A stretch of 64,000 bases of DNA from Odobenus rosmarus divergens (GCF_000321225.1 NW_004451862.1:25887-89886); one strand, 5' to 3'; positions 35,728-50,280 are shown, counted from the first letter of the stretch. Made by a program: numbers and translations. The notes: generated by a model not told the origin, from the sequence alone.

Positions 35728-37441
35728 ATGGCATCCAAGCAGCAAAGCAAGAATACAGATGATAGAAAGGCAAGAAGAGCAACGAGGGCAAGAAAAGGGA
35801 TGTCTATAGCAAACAAAATGAAAGTTCTTGAAATGCTTGATAATGGTGAAACTGAGACCTCTGTAGGGTGTTTTTGGGGTGTTAATAGATCTATAATTTG
35901 CACAGTAAAGAAAAATGAGAAAGCTATTGGGGCCAGTGTATTGAAGGGCACACCAGAATCATTGAGAAAATCATACATAGCTTGAAATGTCAAAGGAGAG
36001 ACAATGGGAAATATTGGCCTGGGTGGTTTCTAACGCAGAGAAATCTGAATAGGCCTCCTCCTGTATGCATCATCTGCCAGTGAGCATCACACAAATGCAA
36101 GTTTCAGTTTCGATCTGGACCAAACGTTGTAACATTCATCGCCAGTAATGGGTGGTTGGATAGCTTTGAGAAACGCTATGGTCTGTGTGACAAGAAATGG
36201 CTGGCAGAGGAAGTGGGTCGTGAAGCTGCCGCCAAGTATCCTGAATACCTGAAGAAGCTGAGGAAAATGGCTGTGTCTTCAGCGCCGATGAGCCGGCCCC
36301 GCGCCGGAAGTGCATGCCTACTTGCACATCTATTGCAAAGGATGAGAAAAAGACCAGAGGCTTCCAGCCCAGAGAAGACAAGCTCAAAGTTCTGTTTCGT
36401 TCCAGTGCTTCTGGCTACTTTTTAGCTTCACAGATTCCGAAATCCTTGCCCTCTTCAAAAAGAATGCTAAAAACACTTCTCTGTTTACATGGAGAGAAAC
36501 CATAAAATATGGGCCACTGAGAAACTCTTTTTCGGACTGGTTTTTGAAGTGTTTTGTTCCTGAGGTTAAACTATATTTAAACCGAAAAAATCATGAATTC
36601 AAAGTGTCGCTGATTCCGGACACAGCTGCCACTGACAAAAGTGCGATAGTAAACGCTGATCGTCGTGTTCCAGTCATCTCCACTCCCCCCGGTACGACTC
36701 CACTCCTTCATCCCATGCATCTGGGAGTGCTAAAGATTGTTCACGATGTCCTGGACTTAGCGTACATTTGATTTCCTTGCAGATCAGATGAGAGAGACCC
36801 AGGAACTTACTGTGAAAGTAGCTTGGCAAAATTTCTCCGTTTGTAATGCTTTAACGATAGTAGAAGAATCGGTGGGAGAAATAACACAGTCACCCCCTAA
36901 TGGGGCCAGGCAGCAACCTCAGAATGAGGTTGTAACGGACTGTGAAAGTTTTCTTCCAGTGGTAGAAGAAACTGAAAATATTGTAGCATCTGCAAAGCAT
37001 TTTGGGGTGGGGGGGAGTGTAGGATTTGAAGACATTGAATGAAGTGACATTTTGCTGAAATATTAGATTCTCACCCTCAGAAGACAGTTGAGAAATTTTT
37101 CCGAGATATGATCATATCAAAAATTGATAGAAGAGGTCAGCGTAGGTTAACATCCAGAACTCGAAGAATGTTGAAGCAGCCCCTCTGCAAATCAAATGGC
37201 TGTAGTGATTCAGAGGAAGGTGAGCCTTCGACGGAGTATTTATTGACCTACAGGCAAGATTTAAATGATTACCCACAACCCTATAAAGCAGTAATAAGAA
37301 ACCTTCAAATGAAGGCCAGTAAGTCCTTTCTCTCTGTTTGCTTCAACAGGGGAGAAGAGGCTGGACCTTCGGACCTCGTCATTCCAACCTTTTCCTCAAA
37401 CAGCCGGCAGAAAGGCAGAAGATGAAAGTAGTGCAGAAGAC
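35728..37441 (+). pseudogene. pogo/Tigger-family transposase relic
   Basis: A pogo-type transposase cuts and pastes its own element, using two N-terminal CENP-B-like helix-turn-helix domains and a DDE/D catalytic domain. Here 35728-35985 begins MASKQQSKNTDD and holds the first DNA-binding domain (MSIANKMKVLEMLDNGET). The second domain lies around 36145-36262 (GWLDSFEKRYGL, KYPEYLKKL). The catalytic part follows after a frame change. FSADEP (about 36275) retains the first aspartate, and IPDTA (about 36620) the second. In the PMDQG box, where the third aspartate should be, the sequence reads PMHLG, so Asp is replaced by His. A C-terminal HPQKTVEKFFRD lies near 37075. At least four frame changes and internal stops break it. 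I found no clear terminal inverted repeats, so it could be a transposon fossil or a decayed copy of a domesticated gene. Confidence 0.85.
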
Positions 37442-37444
37442 TGA

Positions 37445-38347
37445 GCTTACTTATCTCCAGACAAAACCCAAGTGTCTTGATTCTTCCCCCATATCTGCGT
37501 TTGCATTGATGCCATGATTGTCCTCACCTTGAGATCAGAGAGAAATAGAAAATAATTGCCCAGTAATCACTACTGCTAATGTAAAATTAGGAAAATACCA
37601 ACAAGCTTCAGTTTACTTGGTGTTTTATTTGAGGGAACAAACCAATTGTCTGGGCTGTCCTAATACTCCCTTGCCTGCCCCGGTTTTCCCCCCAAAGCTT
37701 GTGAATCCCTCCCACACAAATTCCTCTACTGCCAGGGTTTCAGGAACTCAACTCTCATACCTAGGGAGGGGAGCTACTCTACTTGGCTGCACAATTTGGC
37801 TTTGTACTCTTGATCCTGAACTTTATTTTAATTCTGATTCAGCCTAACTTGTATTTCAACAGAAAGAATCCAGACCCTTGCCTTTTACCTGGTTTGGTAT
37901 CAGTGCACTTGCCTTGCAGCGGTTGTGTGAGGTAGCTGTCGGTCAGTCCCGAAGGGCAGTGCATTTAGAATGGACTCCTGCATTGACTTTCATATCTAAT
38001 CAAGGAGTAGAAGCTGCCAGAGTTCATTTCCATAGATCTTGTCCGTCCTCATATCTGGTCCTTGCTGCGGCGATTTGAACATTTGACTGTCCTCTGGGAA
38101 AGCGATTCTGACTGAAACAACTTCTTCCCTAAAGGTGGTGGAAATCCAGTAATCCACCCCACCCCCAGCCTGGAGGTCTGAATGATGGGTTACCTATACC
38201 TGAGTTTGACGTGATCAGGGGAAAGGGGAAAAAATACGAAAGTTAAAAGGGCTTGCTTGCATAGTTACAGTTGAGATGACAGACATTCCTCAACAGGTTC
38301 AAAAGAGGCAAATGAGAGTCAAAAACTCATTTTCGGGTGCTGTGGAT
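37445..38347. other. No gene seen; sequence up to assembly gap
   Basis: Short open frames without motifs. Part may be the 3' non-coding end of the Tigger relic. Confidence 0.35.
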
Positions 38348-38397
38348 NNNNNNNNNNNNNNNNNNNNNNNNNNNNNNNNNNNNNNNNNNNNNNNNNN
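38348..38397. other. Assembly gap (50 N)
   Basis: Exactly 50 undetermined bases followed at once by ten C. The round size suggests a placeholder of unknown true length, and the C-run probably marks hard-to-sequence DNA. Confidence 0.98.
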
Positions 38398-38442
38398 CCC
38401 CCCCCCCAGTGCCAGCGAAGCTTACACGCTTGCTCTAAGCCA

Positions 38443-38603
38443 CAGTAGTTCTCAACGCATCCAGATCAAGTTGGGGAGCTTTAAAAATTACAGATTTCTG
38501 GGACCTGCCCCTAGATGTGCTGAATCAGGGATGGGGTCAGCATCTGTTTATTTTGAAAGCTCCTCAACTGATTTTTTCATAAAGTCGTAGTTGCCAACTG
38601 CTG
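38443..38603. mobile_element. hAT-Charlie-type short repeat (MER5/MER20-like)
   Basis: CAGTAGTTCTCAACGCATCC at the left and AGTTGCCAACTGCTG at the right are decayed versions of CAGTGGTTCTCAA ends. The interior has GGGGAGCTTTAAAAATTACAG and TGGGACCTGCCCCTAGATG, the family's order. Length about 160 bp. Confidence 0.75.
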
Positions 38604-38649
38604 TTCTAAGTCTAAACAGAATTGTACTAGAAAATACAATGCAAATGGT

Positions 38650-38805
38650 AGTGGGCCCAGGAGCTAGGAAACCTTGATTCCAAATTTTGTCTCCACCACT
38701 AGCTCAATGGATGGTCTTATTCAAATCACCCTACTCTTTCCTTATCCGTCAAATGAGAGATTAGGACCACTTGGTCTCTAAGGTCCCTCTATCTCTGACA
38801 TTGTT
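38650..38805 (+). repeat. MIR-like
   Basis: CAGGAGCTAGGAAACCTTGATT, CCACCACTAGCTCAATGGATG and CCTTATCCGTCAAATGAGAG follow the MIR pattern, diverged. Confidence 0.55.
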
Positions 38806-38809
38806 ACTT

Positions 38810-40478
38810 TGAGAGAAAGCTGCATCAGTCTCATTGGTTGACTTTGAGTGCACCTGAGCCCTTTCACAGAGACCAAGGTAAGTAGTATTGTTGCTGCACT
38901 GTGTTCTTGATATTTTAAAAATTGTGCTTCTGGTTCAAGTTTGACCATGGTTTAGTCCCTTCCAGAAAAGAGAGGCATAGAAAAAAAGAGAAACAAACAT
39001 AGCATCAATTTCCTGAAAAGGAAGACAGAGGGGACCTCCTGTGAGTTTCTTATTTGTAATAATTGCTACTTTTCTTCTGAGTTACAGGGCTTGGGGCAAA
39101 CAATAGATATTATGAGGAAAACACCTTAACATGTTGTGTCTATTGTTTTCATAAACCAAAGCAGAAAGAACTCTGTGTCAGGGTTGCTGTTCCAAGGTTC
39201 CAAGAATAATTGGTGTATTCTTAATCATATCTAGAGGTAAATAGTTTTAAGTCAATGATTGTTTTACCAGTATAATCAGTGGTTCCATATGCCTTTAGAG
39301 AATGTGGTTTCCTGATAATTTTACCGTTCATTGAGATTACTGCCTTGGCATTTTTTTCTCTTAATTTGACCAGAATTAGAGAAAGCAAATTTAAGTTGAA
39401 GAGCATCAACCGGGAACCATTAATAGAAAATACTACAATGGGTAACTGACAATTATATGAGTTTAGTTGTCATAAGAATGCCTCAACTTTGGCTTGATAA
39501 GATGCAAATGTTCGCCTAGGGCCCAGGCCATTTGAAATAAATTATTGAGATAAATCTAATTCTTATTTAAGGTAATATCCAGTTAAAGTAGTCTGAGAAG
39601 TATCATCGATGAGGATAAAAGCCAGGAAATTTCAATATGGCTGAATTTTTAACAAGTGAGCAGAACTTACAGGCAGATTTGAAAGTTGGTATGGGCTAAG
39701 TGGTAGAAATAGAAATGCATGGCAACATGGCCATGTAACTGGGTGTTTCTTTTTCAAATTAAGAATAGTCCCCAAAATTGACAAGCTGAAATTTCTTTTA
39801 GAAGATTTTACACACAGTTTGAGTGAGAAGAATCTTCCTGTTGTCAAATGGTTCAGGTAAAGTCTTGTGTTCACTATTATGAAGGGCATGGCAGTTTCCT
39901 TCTTTACAGACATATTTAACCACTGGCAAAAAGAAAAGAAAGGAAAAGGAGGTGGGGAGAAAGAACAGCCCAAGCTGCTGAATTTTGTAGAGAAGATTAG
40001 AAAACCGGCATTACATTTAAAAAGAGTCTTTTGTTTGTTTAAGATCTTTTAAGTTCACAATGCAGAGAAGGCTCTCTAAACCACACATTGGGATTACAGA
40101 GCTGCCACCACCTGAATGCTAATAAAGGGCTTCGAGGAGAGTGTGTACAGTGGAAAGGAGTGTGCGAACGATGTTTGTGCTACGGAATACACTGATCACT
40201 GAACTTTACATGGAGTTACCTTTTAATGGTCTCGATGTCAATGTGCTTGTTCACCTAAGAATCCAAAAATAAATTGTGGTACGAACAGAGTGTATATGTT
40301 CTTGGGAGCCATAAAATCCAATAGAAAATAGATGAAAGGCTAAACAGTACATTTCATTACCGTGAACAATGAATGTTGAGGAATTACATATGAATCTAGT
40401 TGTGCTCAAGACATCGCACTTCATCTTTCTTGCATTACTGCATAAAGTCCGTGATATAATTAACCCATTTTTGCAAAC
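38810..40478. other. No gene seen; AT-rich unique DNA
   Basis: A minus-strand 113-codon open frame at 39632-39973 shows no known motif. Confidence 0.4.
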
Positions 40479-40637
40479 ACCTAGAGTTGGCTCTTGGTCA
40501 CTTGGCAGTGATGTGATGAGGACCATAATGAGAAGAACATGGGACTTAGGTAAGGGGGGCTTTGCTACTTCTTGTCTGCCCTGGGTGGGGCACTCCCTCT
40601 CTTTGGGTGAGTGGTGCTTAGTCCTGGCAGGATAACC
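40479..40637 (+). repeat. First copy of a local ~160-bp duplication
   Basis: ACACCTAGAGTTGGCTCTTG through CTTAGTCCTGGCAGGAT recurs at 42069-42232 with scattered differences. Parts (GAGAAGAACATGGGAC, GCTACTTCTTGTCTGCCCTG) look MIR-derived. Confidence 0.8.
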
Positions 40638-40664
40638 CTTGCGCTGTCGGGGTGTGACAAGTCA

Positions 40665-40906
40665 GCCTAGGGCCGAGGCTGTGGAATCAGACCTGCTTTC
40701 AATTCTGTCCCTGCCAGTTACCAGCCATGTGACTGGGGACATGCCTCTTAACCATTTCAGACTTGAGTTTCTAATCTGTAAAACGGGGTCAAAAATACCT
40801 GCATTATAGGATTGCTATGAGATTATAAGAAATGCTTAGTACAGTGCCTGGCACATAGCAAGCGCTCAATAAATTGTTGCTATTATTATCATTATTATTA
40901 TTATTA
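40665..40906 (+). repeat. MIR with terminal ATT microsatellite
   Basis: GGAATCAGACCTGCTTTCAATT, TTACCAGCCATGTGACTGGG, CAGTGCCTGGCACATAGCAAG and a TATTATTATC tail: a nearly full-length MIR. Confidence 0.88.
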
Positions 40907-40909
40907 GCA

Positions 40910-41479
40910 TCATAGAGCTAAATATGATAGTTTACTCTTGTTTTTGCAAAATTTTAATATTTTGATATTTTACCTAATTTCCCTCAAAAAATGGTAGCAT
41001 GATGGTTTTAAGAAGAGAGAAGGAATAAAAATTGATTTTCAGTATTTTTCTTTGCTTGTGAAAGAGACCTGAAACAGTAATTCCTTTGTCCCTATGTTAC
41101 TCTTTGACCTACAGCTTCATTTATATATGATTTACTTAGAATGCAGTTATCATTGCATGATATTTATTTATATAGTGGTTACTTTTAATGACTTTTTTCA
41201 CATGGATGTATTCCTATTATCTAGAAAATAATCGGTCCACTTGGTTCCACTTTTGAGATAATGAAGTCACACTGTGTTAATAGGAGCTAAAGATAAAACT
41301 ATGCAGGATCTACTTTGCTTAAACCACCAAGTTATTAGCTTAGCTGCCTTTGAGAGAAAATTGGAATATCCAAGCAGTGTTACTAGGTGAGGACAATTCC
41401 TCATAACTAGCTTCTGAACATCTTTGTTATTTCATGTATTCTGATAGCATTCAAGAAGTTTAAAATCATGCTTTTCAGC
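40910..41479. other. No gene seen; AT-rich unique DNA
   Basis: No recognisable feature. Confidence 0.4.
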
Positions 41480-41499
41480 ATGCTGAGTACTCATCATTA

Positions 41500-41955
41500 T
41501 CCCAATGCTGGATCTGTAGAGAAATAGAGCTGTCACTGCCTTATCTCTGGGCCCCCATTACCACTTCACCTGGATGATCACGGTGGCCTCATAACTCACA
41601 TCCCAACCCTTTTACTGTTTTATCTGGGAGTCTTTCATGTCCTAGTGTGTGTGTATATATATATATATGTATATATATCTGGTGGTCTTCAGCACTTTGC
41701 TGCTTGATGAACATTCCTTGTTTACAGTTCTGATTCTGGTACTTGCTTGTTCAAAAATCTTCAGTGGCTGCCCATTGTCTGTGTATTCCACTACTTAACC
41801 TTTAAATCATGACCCGGTTCCAGTGTGCCAGAACCGGTTTTGTCTGCCAGTGTTCTCTTTCATAGAATATATGTGATAGTCTGTGTCTTCCTCGGCCCCA
41901 TCTGATTAAGCACTAAGGATCTTCAGCCTACAACTCAACCCTGATCTCTTAAGTT
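41500..41955 (+). repeat. L2 fragment with internal TA/TG microsatellite
   Basis: ATCTTCAGTGGCTGCCCATTG, CATGACCCGGTTCCAGTG and the order of flanking segments fit L2. (TG)n(TA)n lies at about 41645-41680. Confidence 0.6.
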
Positions 41956-42068
41956 TGTCACTTAAGCTCTGGTGGGTAAGAACAGAAATTAGACTTCTTA
42001 CCTGAAGCCAGAGTGCCTGAGATGAGACTACAAAGCTGTAGTCTCCTTCCTCTTCTCCTCCATCATTA

Positions 42069-42232
42069 CAGACACCTAGAGGTGGCTCTTGATTAGTTGG
42101 CAGTGGTATGAGGAGTGCCCTAATGAGAAGAACATGGGAAATAGAGTGAGGGCTTTGCTACTTCTTGTCTGCCCTGGACTGGGGACTCCCTCTCTTTGGG
42201 TGAGTGGTGCTTAGTCCTGGAAGGATAGCCCT
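42069..42232 (+). repeat. Second copy of the local ~160-bp duplication
   Basis: ACACCTAGAGGTGGCTCTTG to GCTTAGTCCTGGAAGGATAG. It matches 40479-40637, about 1.6 kb away. Flanks outside the unit do not match. Confidence 0.8.
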
Positions 42233-42569
42233 AATCTGAAAAAGTGCCTTTCTTCTTTAGTTTTCTTTTTAAGTTTCCAGCCTACCAAATTAGGGTATCT
42301 GCACTGAACCCTAGCCCCCCTTGCCTGGGGTCCTGGATGCTACCCATTTAATTTTGGCTCTGAATACAAATATCCTTACTGGGTCCCTGAAACAAGTAAG
42401 TGGAGATCTAAACTCCATTCTTAGGTTCTTGCTAGCCTCATGTCCTGAGCATCATCACATACATAGTATGTTTATTTACCACTGGGCTTCAAAGTACTCT
42501 ATCCATTCTTTTGCATGTGGATGCTAGCCTGGAATGTACTTAATGTACTTACTATACCCTAGATTTGGC

Positions 42570-42815
42570 ATAAAGAGCTGGGCCTGGCAAACTAGGGCCC
42601 TTTGTTAAAATCTGGTCCAACTGTTTTTTTTTTTTAAATAAAGTATTATTGCAACAAAACCATACCCACTCATTTATGTATTATCTATGGCTATGCTATA
42701 ATGACAGAGTTGGATAGTTCTTCCAACAACTCCAGGTCTTCCAATAGAAACCATATGGCCTTTAAAAACCTAACTATTTATAGAAAACATTTGCTGACTC
42801 CTATCTAAAGCCAAG
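42570..42815. mobile_element. hAT-type DNA repeat carrying a minisatellite-like insert
   Basis: GGCCTGGCAAACTAGGGCCC, AATAAAGTATTATTGCAACA, ATTTATGTATTATCTATGGC and TTTGCTGACTCCTA follow a common mammalian hAT repeat. Between ATAGTT and AGAAACCATATGGCC, where the family normally has only a few bases, lies extra TCTTCCAACAACTCCAGG-type sequence (42719-42745). It matches the minisatellite 1.4 kb downstream. Confidence 0.65.
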
Positions 42816-43074
42816 TAGTTCTCCAAGCCTTGATATTGCTTATTCATTGATAATTCATCTTTTCCATCCTGTCAAACAATATGGACCTAGAAAGCTAGTT
42901 CACTGAGACCATGAAAATAGGTTCCAATCCATTCAAACTACTTGCTTTTACTTGAATTTCCCGCTTCCTCTTTGTTGTCTTCCTAAAATGTATTTTCTCT
43001 GTGTTTTGCTTTTTAGGAAAAGAGATGTCATAGGCATAAAGACTATTAGAGTAGCCTTATGATATGTCTTTAAA

Positions 43075-45580
<2,506 letters not shown>

Positions 45581-45957
45581 TTCCAGTAGAATTAGCCTCA
45601 AAAAATTTAATAAGGCATTCCTTCTTATAAACCAGATTCTATGGATCAACTGTATTGCAGCTTAATAGTGTTTTTTGCTATTAGGATTTGTGTATTTATT
45701 TACAACTTTTTAAGATGGTGTACGTAAAACATCTATAAAATAAACACGTCAATGGGATTACTGTGATAAATTTTGCTACTTTGGTAATGCTTATAGTGTT
45801 TATATAGTCAACTATGATTAGGTACAAATGAAATTCTTATTTTAATGAAAAAAATTCGTTTAGAGACTTTATTATTTTAGATAGAGTATGTTAATACAGT
45901 GTATTTATCCATTTCTTATACTGCCAATTTTTGTTTGGTCTTATGTGACTAGTTAAT

Positions 45958-46240
45958 AATAATAATAATAACAACAACAACAACACTTAACATAGCATTT
46001 GCTACATCCAGGCACTGTTCTAAGGTCTTTACATGCATCACCTCATTTAATCTTCACAAGAACCCACTGAGGTGTAGGTTCTATCATCTCCGTTTTACAG
46101 ATGATGAAACTAACACAGAGGGGAAGTAACTTGTCCAAAGGACACAACTAATAAATGAGAGAGCTAGCTAGCCTGTTGAACACAGCTAGCCTGTTGCCAG
46201 AGTCCATGATCCTAACCACTGTGCTATAATATCTGCTGTT
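45958..46240 (-). repeat. MIR (minus) with AAT/AAC microsatellite at its edge
   Basis: CATCACCTCATTTAATCTTCAC, CCGTTTTACAGATGATGAAAC, GTAACTTGTCCAAAGGACAC and CTAACCACTGTGCTATAAT are the reverse-complement MIR core. Confidence 0.85.
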
Positions 46241-46244
46241 GAAA

Positions 46245-46990
46245 GTCAAGTTGAGAATTATGGGATCCAAAGCTTGATTGCTCCTACTTTATGTGCAGAC
46301 TATTATCAGATCTTATGTACAAATGGTCTTACTTTATCCTGTCACTATCGGAACCTATTTGTATTCACAGATCTCATTCCTCAACTAGCTACTATTATTC
46401 CCTTGCCCATATATATGGAACTAGACACAAACACTTCCTAATACGATTTGCAGTTTGGGCAGAAATAATATAAGGAAGCACTGAGTTCAAGTACCATTTG
46501 CTTTAGAATCATTTTCACAAACTCCATGCTTTGAGTACTGGTGCTTGGAATTTGACTCTCCCATCTACTTTAATCCCTTATCACTGACCATTCTCCACTT
46601 TGCACCTTATTATCTAGACCACTAACCATTAGTTTGTTTCTGACCTCTAGGATTCACCTGTTTCTTCAAATATCACTGACCTCCTAGATTCCTGACCACT
46701 GCCTTGCATTCAGCTAATGGTAACTACAACTTCCTAACTCCCAGCATGCTGAACTAGAGAACTAACTACTTGGTTCTCCAAGTCTCAGCTCCTACCAGGT
46801 GCTTCCAGCAACATGGCCACCATGCCTCTGGCTGGCATGACAAACATCAAAGCTACATAATGAAATTATGGTTAGACAAGGAATCTCTAAAGATACAGAA
46901 TCATCTACATAGTAATACAAATGAATCATAATAATAATTATTATTAAAATTGAAATACCTTCCAAATGTCTAGTGACCTATTTTGCAAAG
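46245..46990. other. No gene seen; AT-rich unique DNA
   Basis: A short AAT run lies near 46928. No other feature. Confidence 0.4.
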
Positions 46991-46994
46991 TGCT

Positions 46995-47110
46995 GTCATT
47001 TCATCCATCATTCATCTACTCATTCATTCAACAAATATTTATTGAGCGCCAGCTGTGTGCCAGGCATATTTCAAAGGAGCTTAAAATCACCTAGGGAAAA
47101 CTGACAGTGT
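46995..47110 (+). repeat. Old interspersed repeat (same type as 23405-24600)
   Basis: ATTCATTCAACAAATATTTA, TTGAGCGCCAGCTGTGTGCC and AGGAGCTTAAAATCACC. Family not named. Confidence 0.5.
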
Positions 47111-47479
47111 ACAAATAATTGAACAATTATTTATCAGTTGTTGCAAGACCAACCATGAAGGAAAAGTAAGTATAGGATGCTGTGAGAGTCTGGAAAGTGA
47201 AGGAAAGCATTCCTGAGGAAGTAACATTTATGGTGACTGAGGATCTATTTTCTTATTTGATTATTAAGATGGATGTTTTTATATCAGTTTTACCCAATCA
47301 GGTTAAACAGCAAGTACTAACGATGGGCATGAGATCCATGTATTTTGACTTCTTTTTTTTTTCCCTACCACTCCATGCTGCCTTAAAATATATAGTAAGT
47401 ACGGTTTGGGCAATATATATCAAGGGATATAGAAATGTTGGTACTCTTTGACTTAGTATTTTCACTTCAGTGAATATGC

Positions 47480-47920
47480 TCAAGGAAATCATCTAAAATG
47501 TGGATAATTCATGCACAAAGATGTTCCTCACATAGTTATTTGGTATAGAGAAAAACAGAGAAGCCTAGGGGTCTAACTTTACGGGCATGATTAAATAAAT
47601 GTGCTATTTCCATGTGATGGAATATTCTTTCATTAAAATATTTATGGTATGTTGATATTATATAATGTTAAGTGAAAAATCAGCATACAAGATTATATAA
47701 AGTGTGATTGCAATTATCTTAAATATATATAATCAGAGACAAATGACTAGAAATAAACACATTAGAGATTGTGAACTAATTATCTCTAGGTGGGTAAGAT
47801 TATGTGTGATTTTGGTTTACTTCTTGGTGTTCCTTTTTTTTCTTCCAAAGTTCTTACAGTGTGAAAATATATTCAGGAAAAATATTTAAATGATTGTGCA
47901 TGAAAAGTTCATTATTTATT
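47480..47920 (+). mobile_element. Old L1M 3' fragment
   Basis: GATGGAATATTCTTTCATTAAA, TAATGTTAAGTGAAAAATCAGC and CTCTAGGTGGGTAAGATTATG follow the 3' end of old L1 elements. Confidence 0.65.
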
Positions 47921-47989
47921 CATCTTATTATAATGTAATCAAGTTTTACTGTTGAAAACACTTCAAAATAAAAGCAAGCAAAGTGAAAA

Positions 47990-48640
47990 AATTAAAATCT
48001 CAAATAAACTCAATACTTAGAGATAATGCTATAAAGTTTTTGGTGTATGTGTTTCCACCCTCTTTCACAGACATGTTTGTTCTCTTTTACGAAATGGAAT
48101 CCTACTGCCATTTAACCTGTTCTTTCCACTTAACAATAAATTGTAAACATCTTTCCATGTCAGTAGCTGTGAGTCTACGTTCTAATTTTAATACATAACT
48201 TATTTACTTTATCTCCCTTTGATGGGCATTAGGTTCTTCCGAGTTTTTTTGTATTCTAAAAACTGCTGTGATGAGCACATACACTACACAAGTTGTGCAG
48301 AGCACAGACCGTGTCATCCTGCATGGTGACCCTGTCCATGACTGTGTGCAAATTTGGTCAGCTATTACGTTTTTTTAAAGATTTTATTTATTTATTAGAG
48401 AGAGAGAAAGAGATCAGAAGCGGGGGGCGGGGGAAGGTAGAGGGAGAAGCAGACTCCCCGCTGAGCAGGGAGCCCAACACGGGGCTCAATCCCGGGACCC
48501 CGGGATCATGACCTGAGCCGAAGGCAGACACTTAATGACTGAGCCACCCAGGCGCCCCTAGTCAGCTCTTACTTAGGATAAATTCTTAGAGGAGAGTTGC
48601 TGAGTCAAGGGATATGTGCCTCATGATGCTTATCAGAGCA
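47990..48640 (-). mobile_element. Old L1 fragment split by a SINE
   Basis: Plus-strand text such as AACATCTTTCCATGTCAGTAG and CCCTTTGATGGGCATTAGGTT is the reverse of old L1 sequence. After the SINE it resumes with GAGTTGCTGAGTCAAGGGATA. Confidence 0.65.
48370..48558 (-). mobile_element. SINEC inside old L1
   Basis: Minus-strand copy, target duplications TGGTCAGCTATTAC and TAGTCAGCTCTTAC. Confidence 0.95.
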
Positions 48641-48644
48641 AAAA

Positions 48645-49590
48645 AATTATAAGCAATCCAGACCTCCAACAATTGGGGATGGTTAAATAAAATTATGTGC
48701 TAACTATATGACGGAATACTATGCAGCCATTTAAGTTTATACCATTAAAGAATATTTACTGAAATGGGAATATGTCCATAAGATCCCATTAGTGAGAGGA
48801 GCAGGTCACATGAAAGTATGTATTATAATATTCAAATTTTTAAAAATGAAACTATATAAATGTCCTCAGAAAAATGATCAGAAGAATATACACTAATATA
48901 TTAGTAGTGAAAGGAAAATGGCTAAATTGTGGTATATTTAGACAATGTAATATTATACAGCAGTGAAATGAATGAACTACTGCTAAACATAATCGGGGTA
49001 GATTGTACTTCTATAATGTTAAATTAAGGTACCAAGTCCCAGAAGACTACATATAATAGGATATCCTTTCTATATTACTCAAAAACAAGTAAAAATAATG
49101 TTATATTATTTAGGTGTACATATATATTTGGGATTAAAGTATTTTATTAAAAAGCAAAGGAGAATCAAAAAATTCAGGATAATGGTCACCGGGGCTTAAG
49201 AAAGGGGCTTGGAATAGGAGAGGATCATGGAAACGGATTGAAGTTCTTGTCTGTATTCTAGTGCTCAGGTTCAGTGGGTGGGTGGGTGTTCATTATATAA
49301 TTTATAATTTGAATAAATTGACTATTAATAATTGTATGAGTATTATGAAAATTAACTAAAATAATTTAATGGATAAAAATAAAAGAGGGCCATGCATACA
49401 TCAATGAGACTGTGTGCGTGATCTATGACAGTGTGCGTGGATCACCTCATAATACAATTCAGTGCACTCAAATTTCATGAAATTTTAAGCAGTTATCTTC
49501 TGGTGGTTGGAGTGCATGGGCTTTTTATTCTCCTGTGCCTCTTTATTCTCTAAATTTTCTATAATATGAATTGAAAAACAAGCCCTAAAT
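48645..49590 (+). mobile_element. Old L1M 3' region
   Basis: CAATTGGGGATGGTTAAATAAA, ACGGAATACTATGCAGCCAT and the CTAAATTTTCTATAATATGA end are typical of old L1 3' ends. Strongly decayed. Confidence 0.7.
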
Positions 49591-49699
49591 TACATAGAGT
49601 AAGATCTCAAATACAGTAAACATGCATAACAGGGACTGAAAAAGTATTGACATGTTAATAACAATTGCCTTCGTGTAGTGAGATTTCACATCATTTTTT

Positions 49700-50280
49700 T
49701 TATGCTTTCTTATACTTGTTTTTTAATCCAAATGTTATGGAGTAAGCTTACTTTTTTGTTGCTACAAAAGTAGCATATACTTATTATAAAAGTAAAAAGT
49801 GCAGTAGTATATAAAGTAACAAGTGAAAGTATCCTTCTCCCAGTCCCACTGTCCAGAGACAGCCATGCTTATTTGTTTGCTTTGTATCTTCCAAGTACTT
49901 TTTCTCTCTATGTGCTTGTGTCCTTGGTGTGTTTTACAAAATGAAACCATCCTATACATAGTATCCTACAACTTGCCCTCCCCACCCCCTGCTCAATAGA
50001 AAGTCATTGTTGTAATAGCTAGTAGAAGGCCATGGTAAAGTGTACTATATGATTTACCCAACTCTTTCCACATGATCAATCTTTAGATTGTTAACAGTGT
50101 GTTTACTAGTACAGATACTGCTATAAAAAGCATTCTTTTTAATCTCTCTTTTGCTCATTTAGAAGTATTTTTACAGGCTGATACTGTAGAAATGGAACTG
50201 CTAGATCAAAGGATTTGAGCTAAATTGCCCTCTTGGCGTGGTGGACGCTATCATTCTTTTTAATTTGTCAGCATTTTGGA
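49700..50280 (-). mobile_element. Old L1-like fragment
   Basis: It resembles the reverse of an old L1 3' end (AAAATGAAACCATCCTATACAT, GAAATGGAACTGCTAGATCAAAGG). The boundary with the ORF2-bearing L1 to the right is not clear. Confidence 0.5.
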
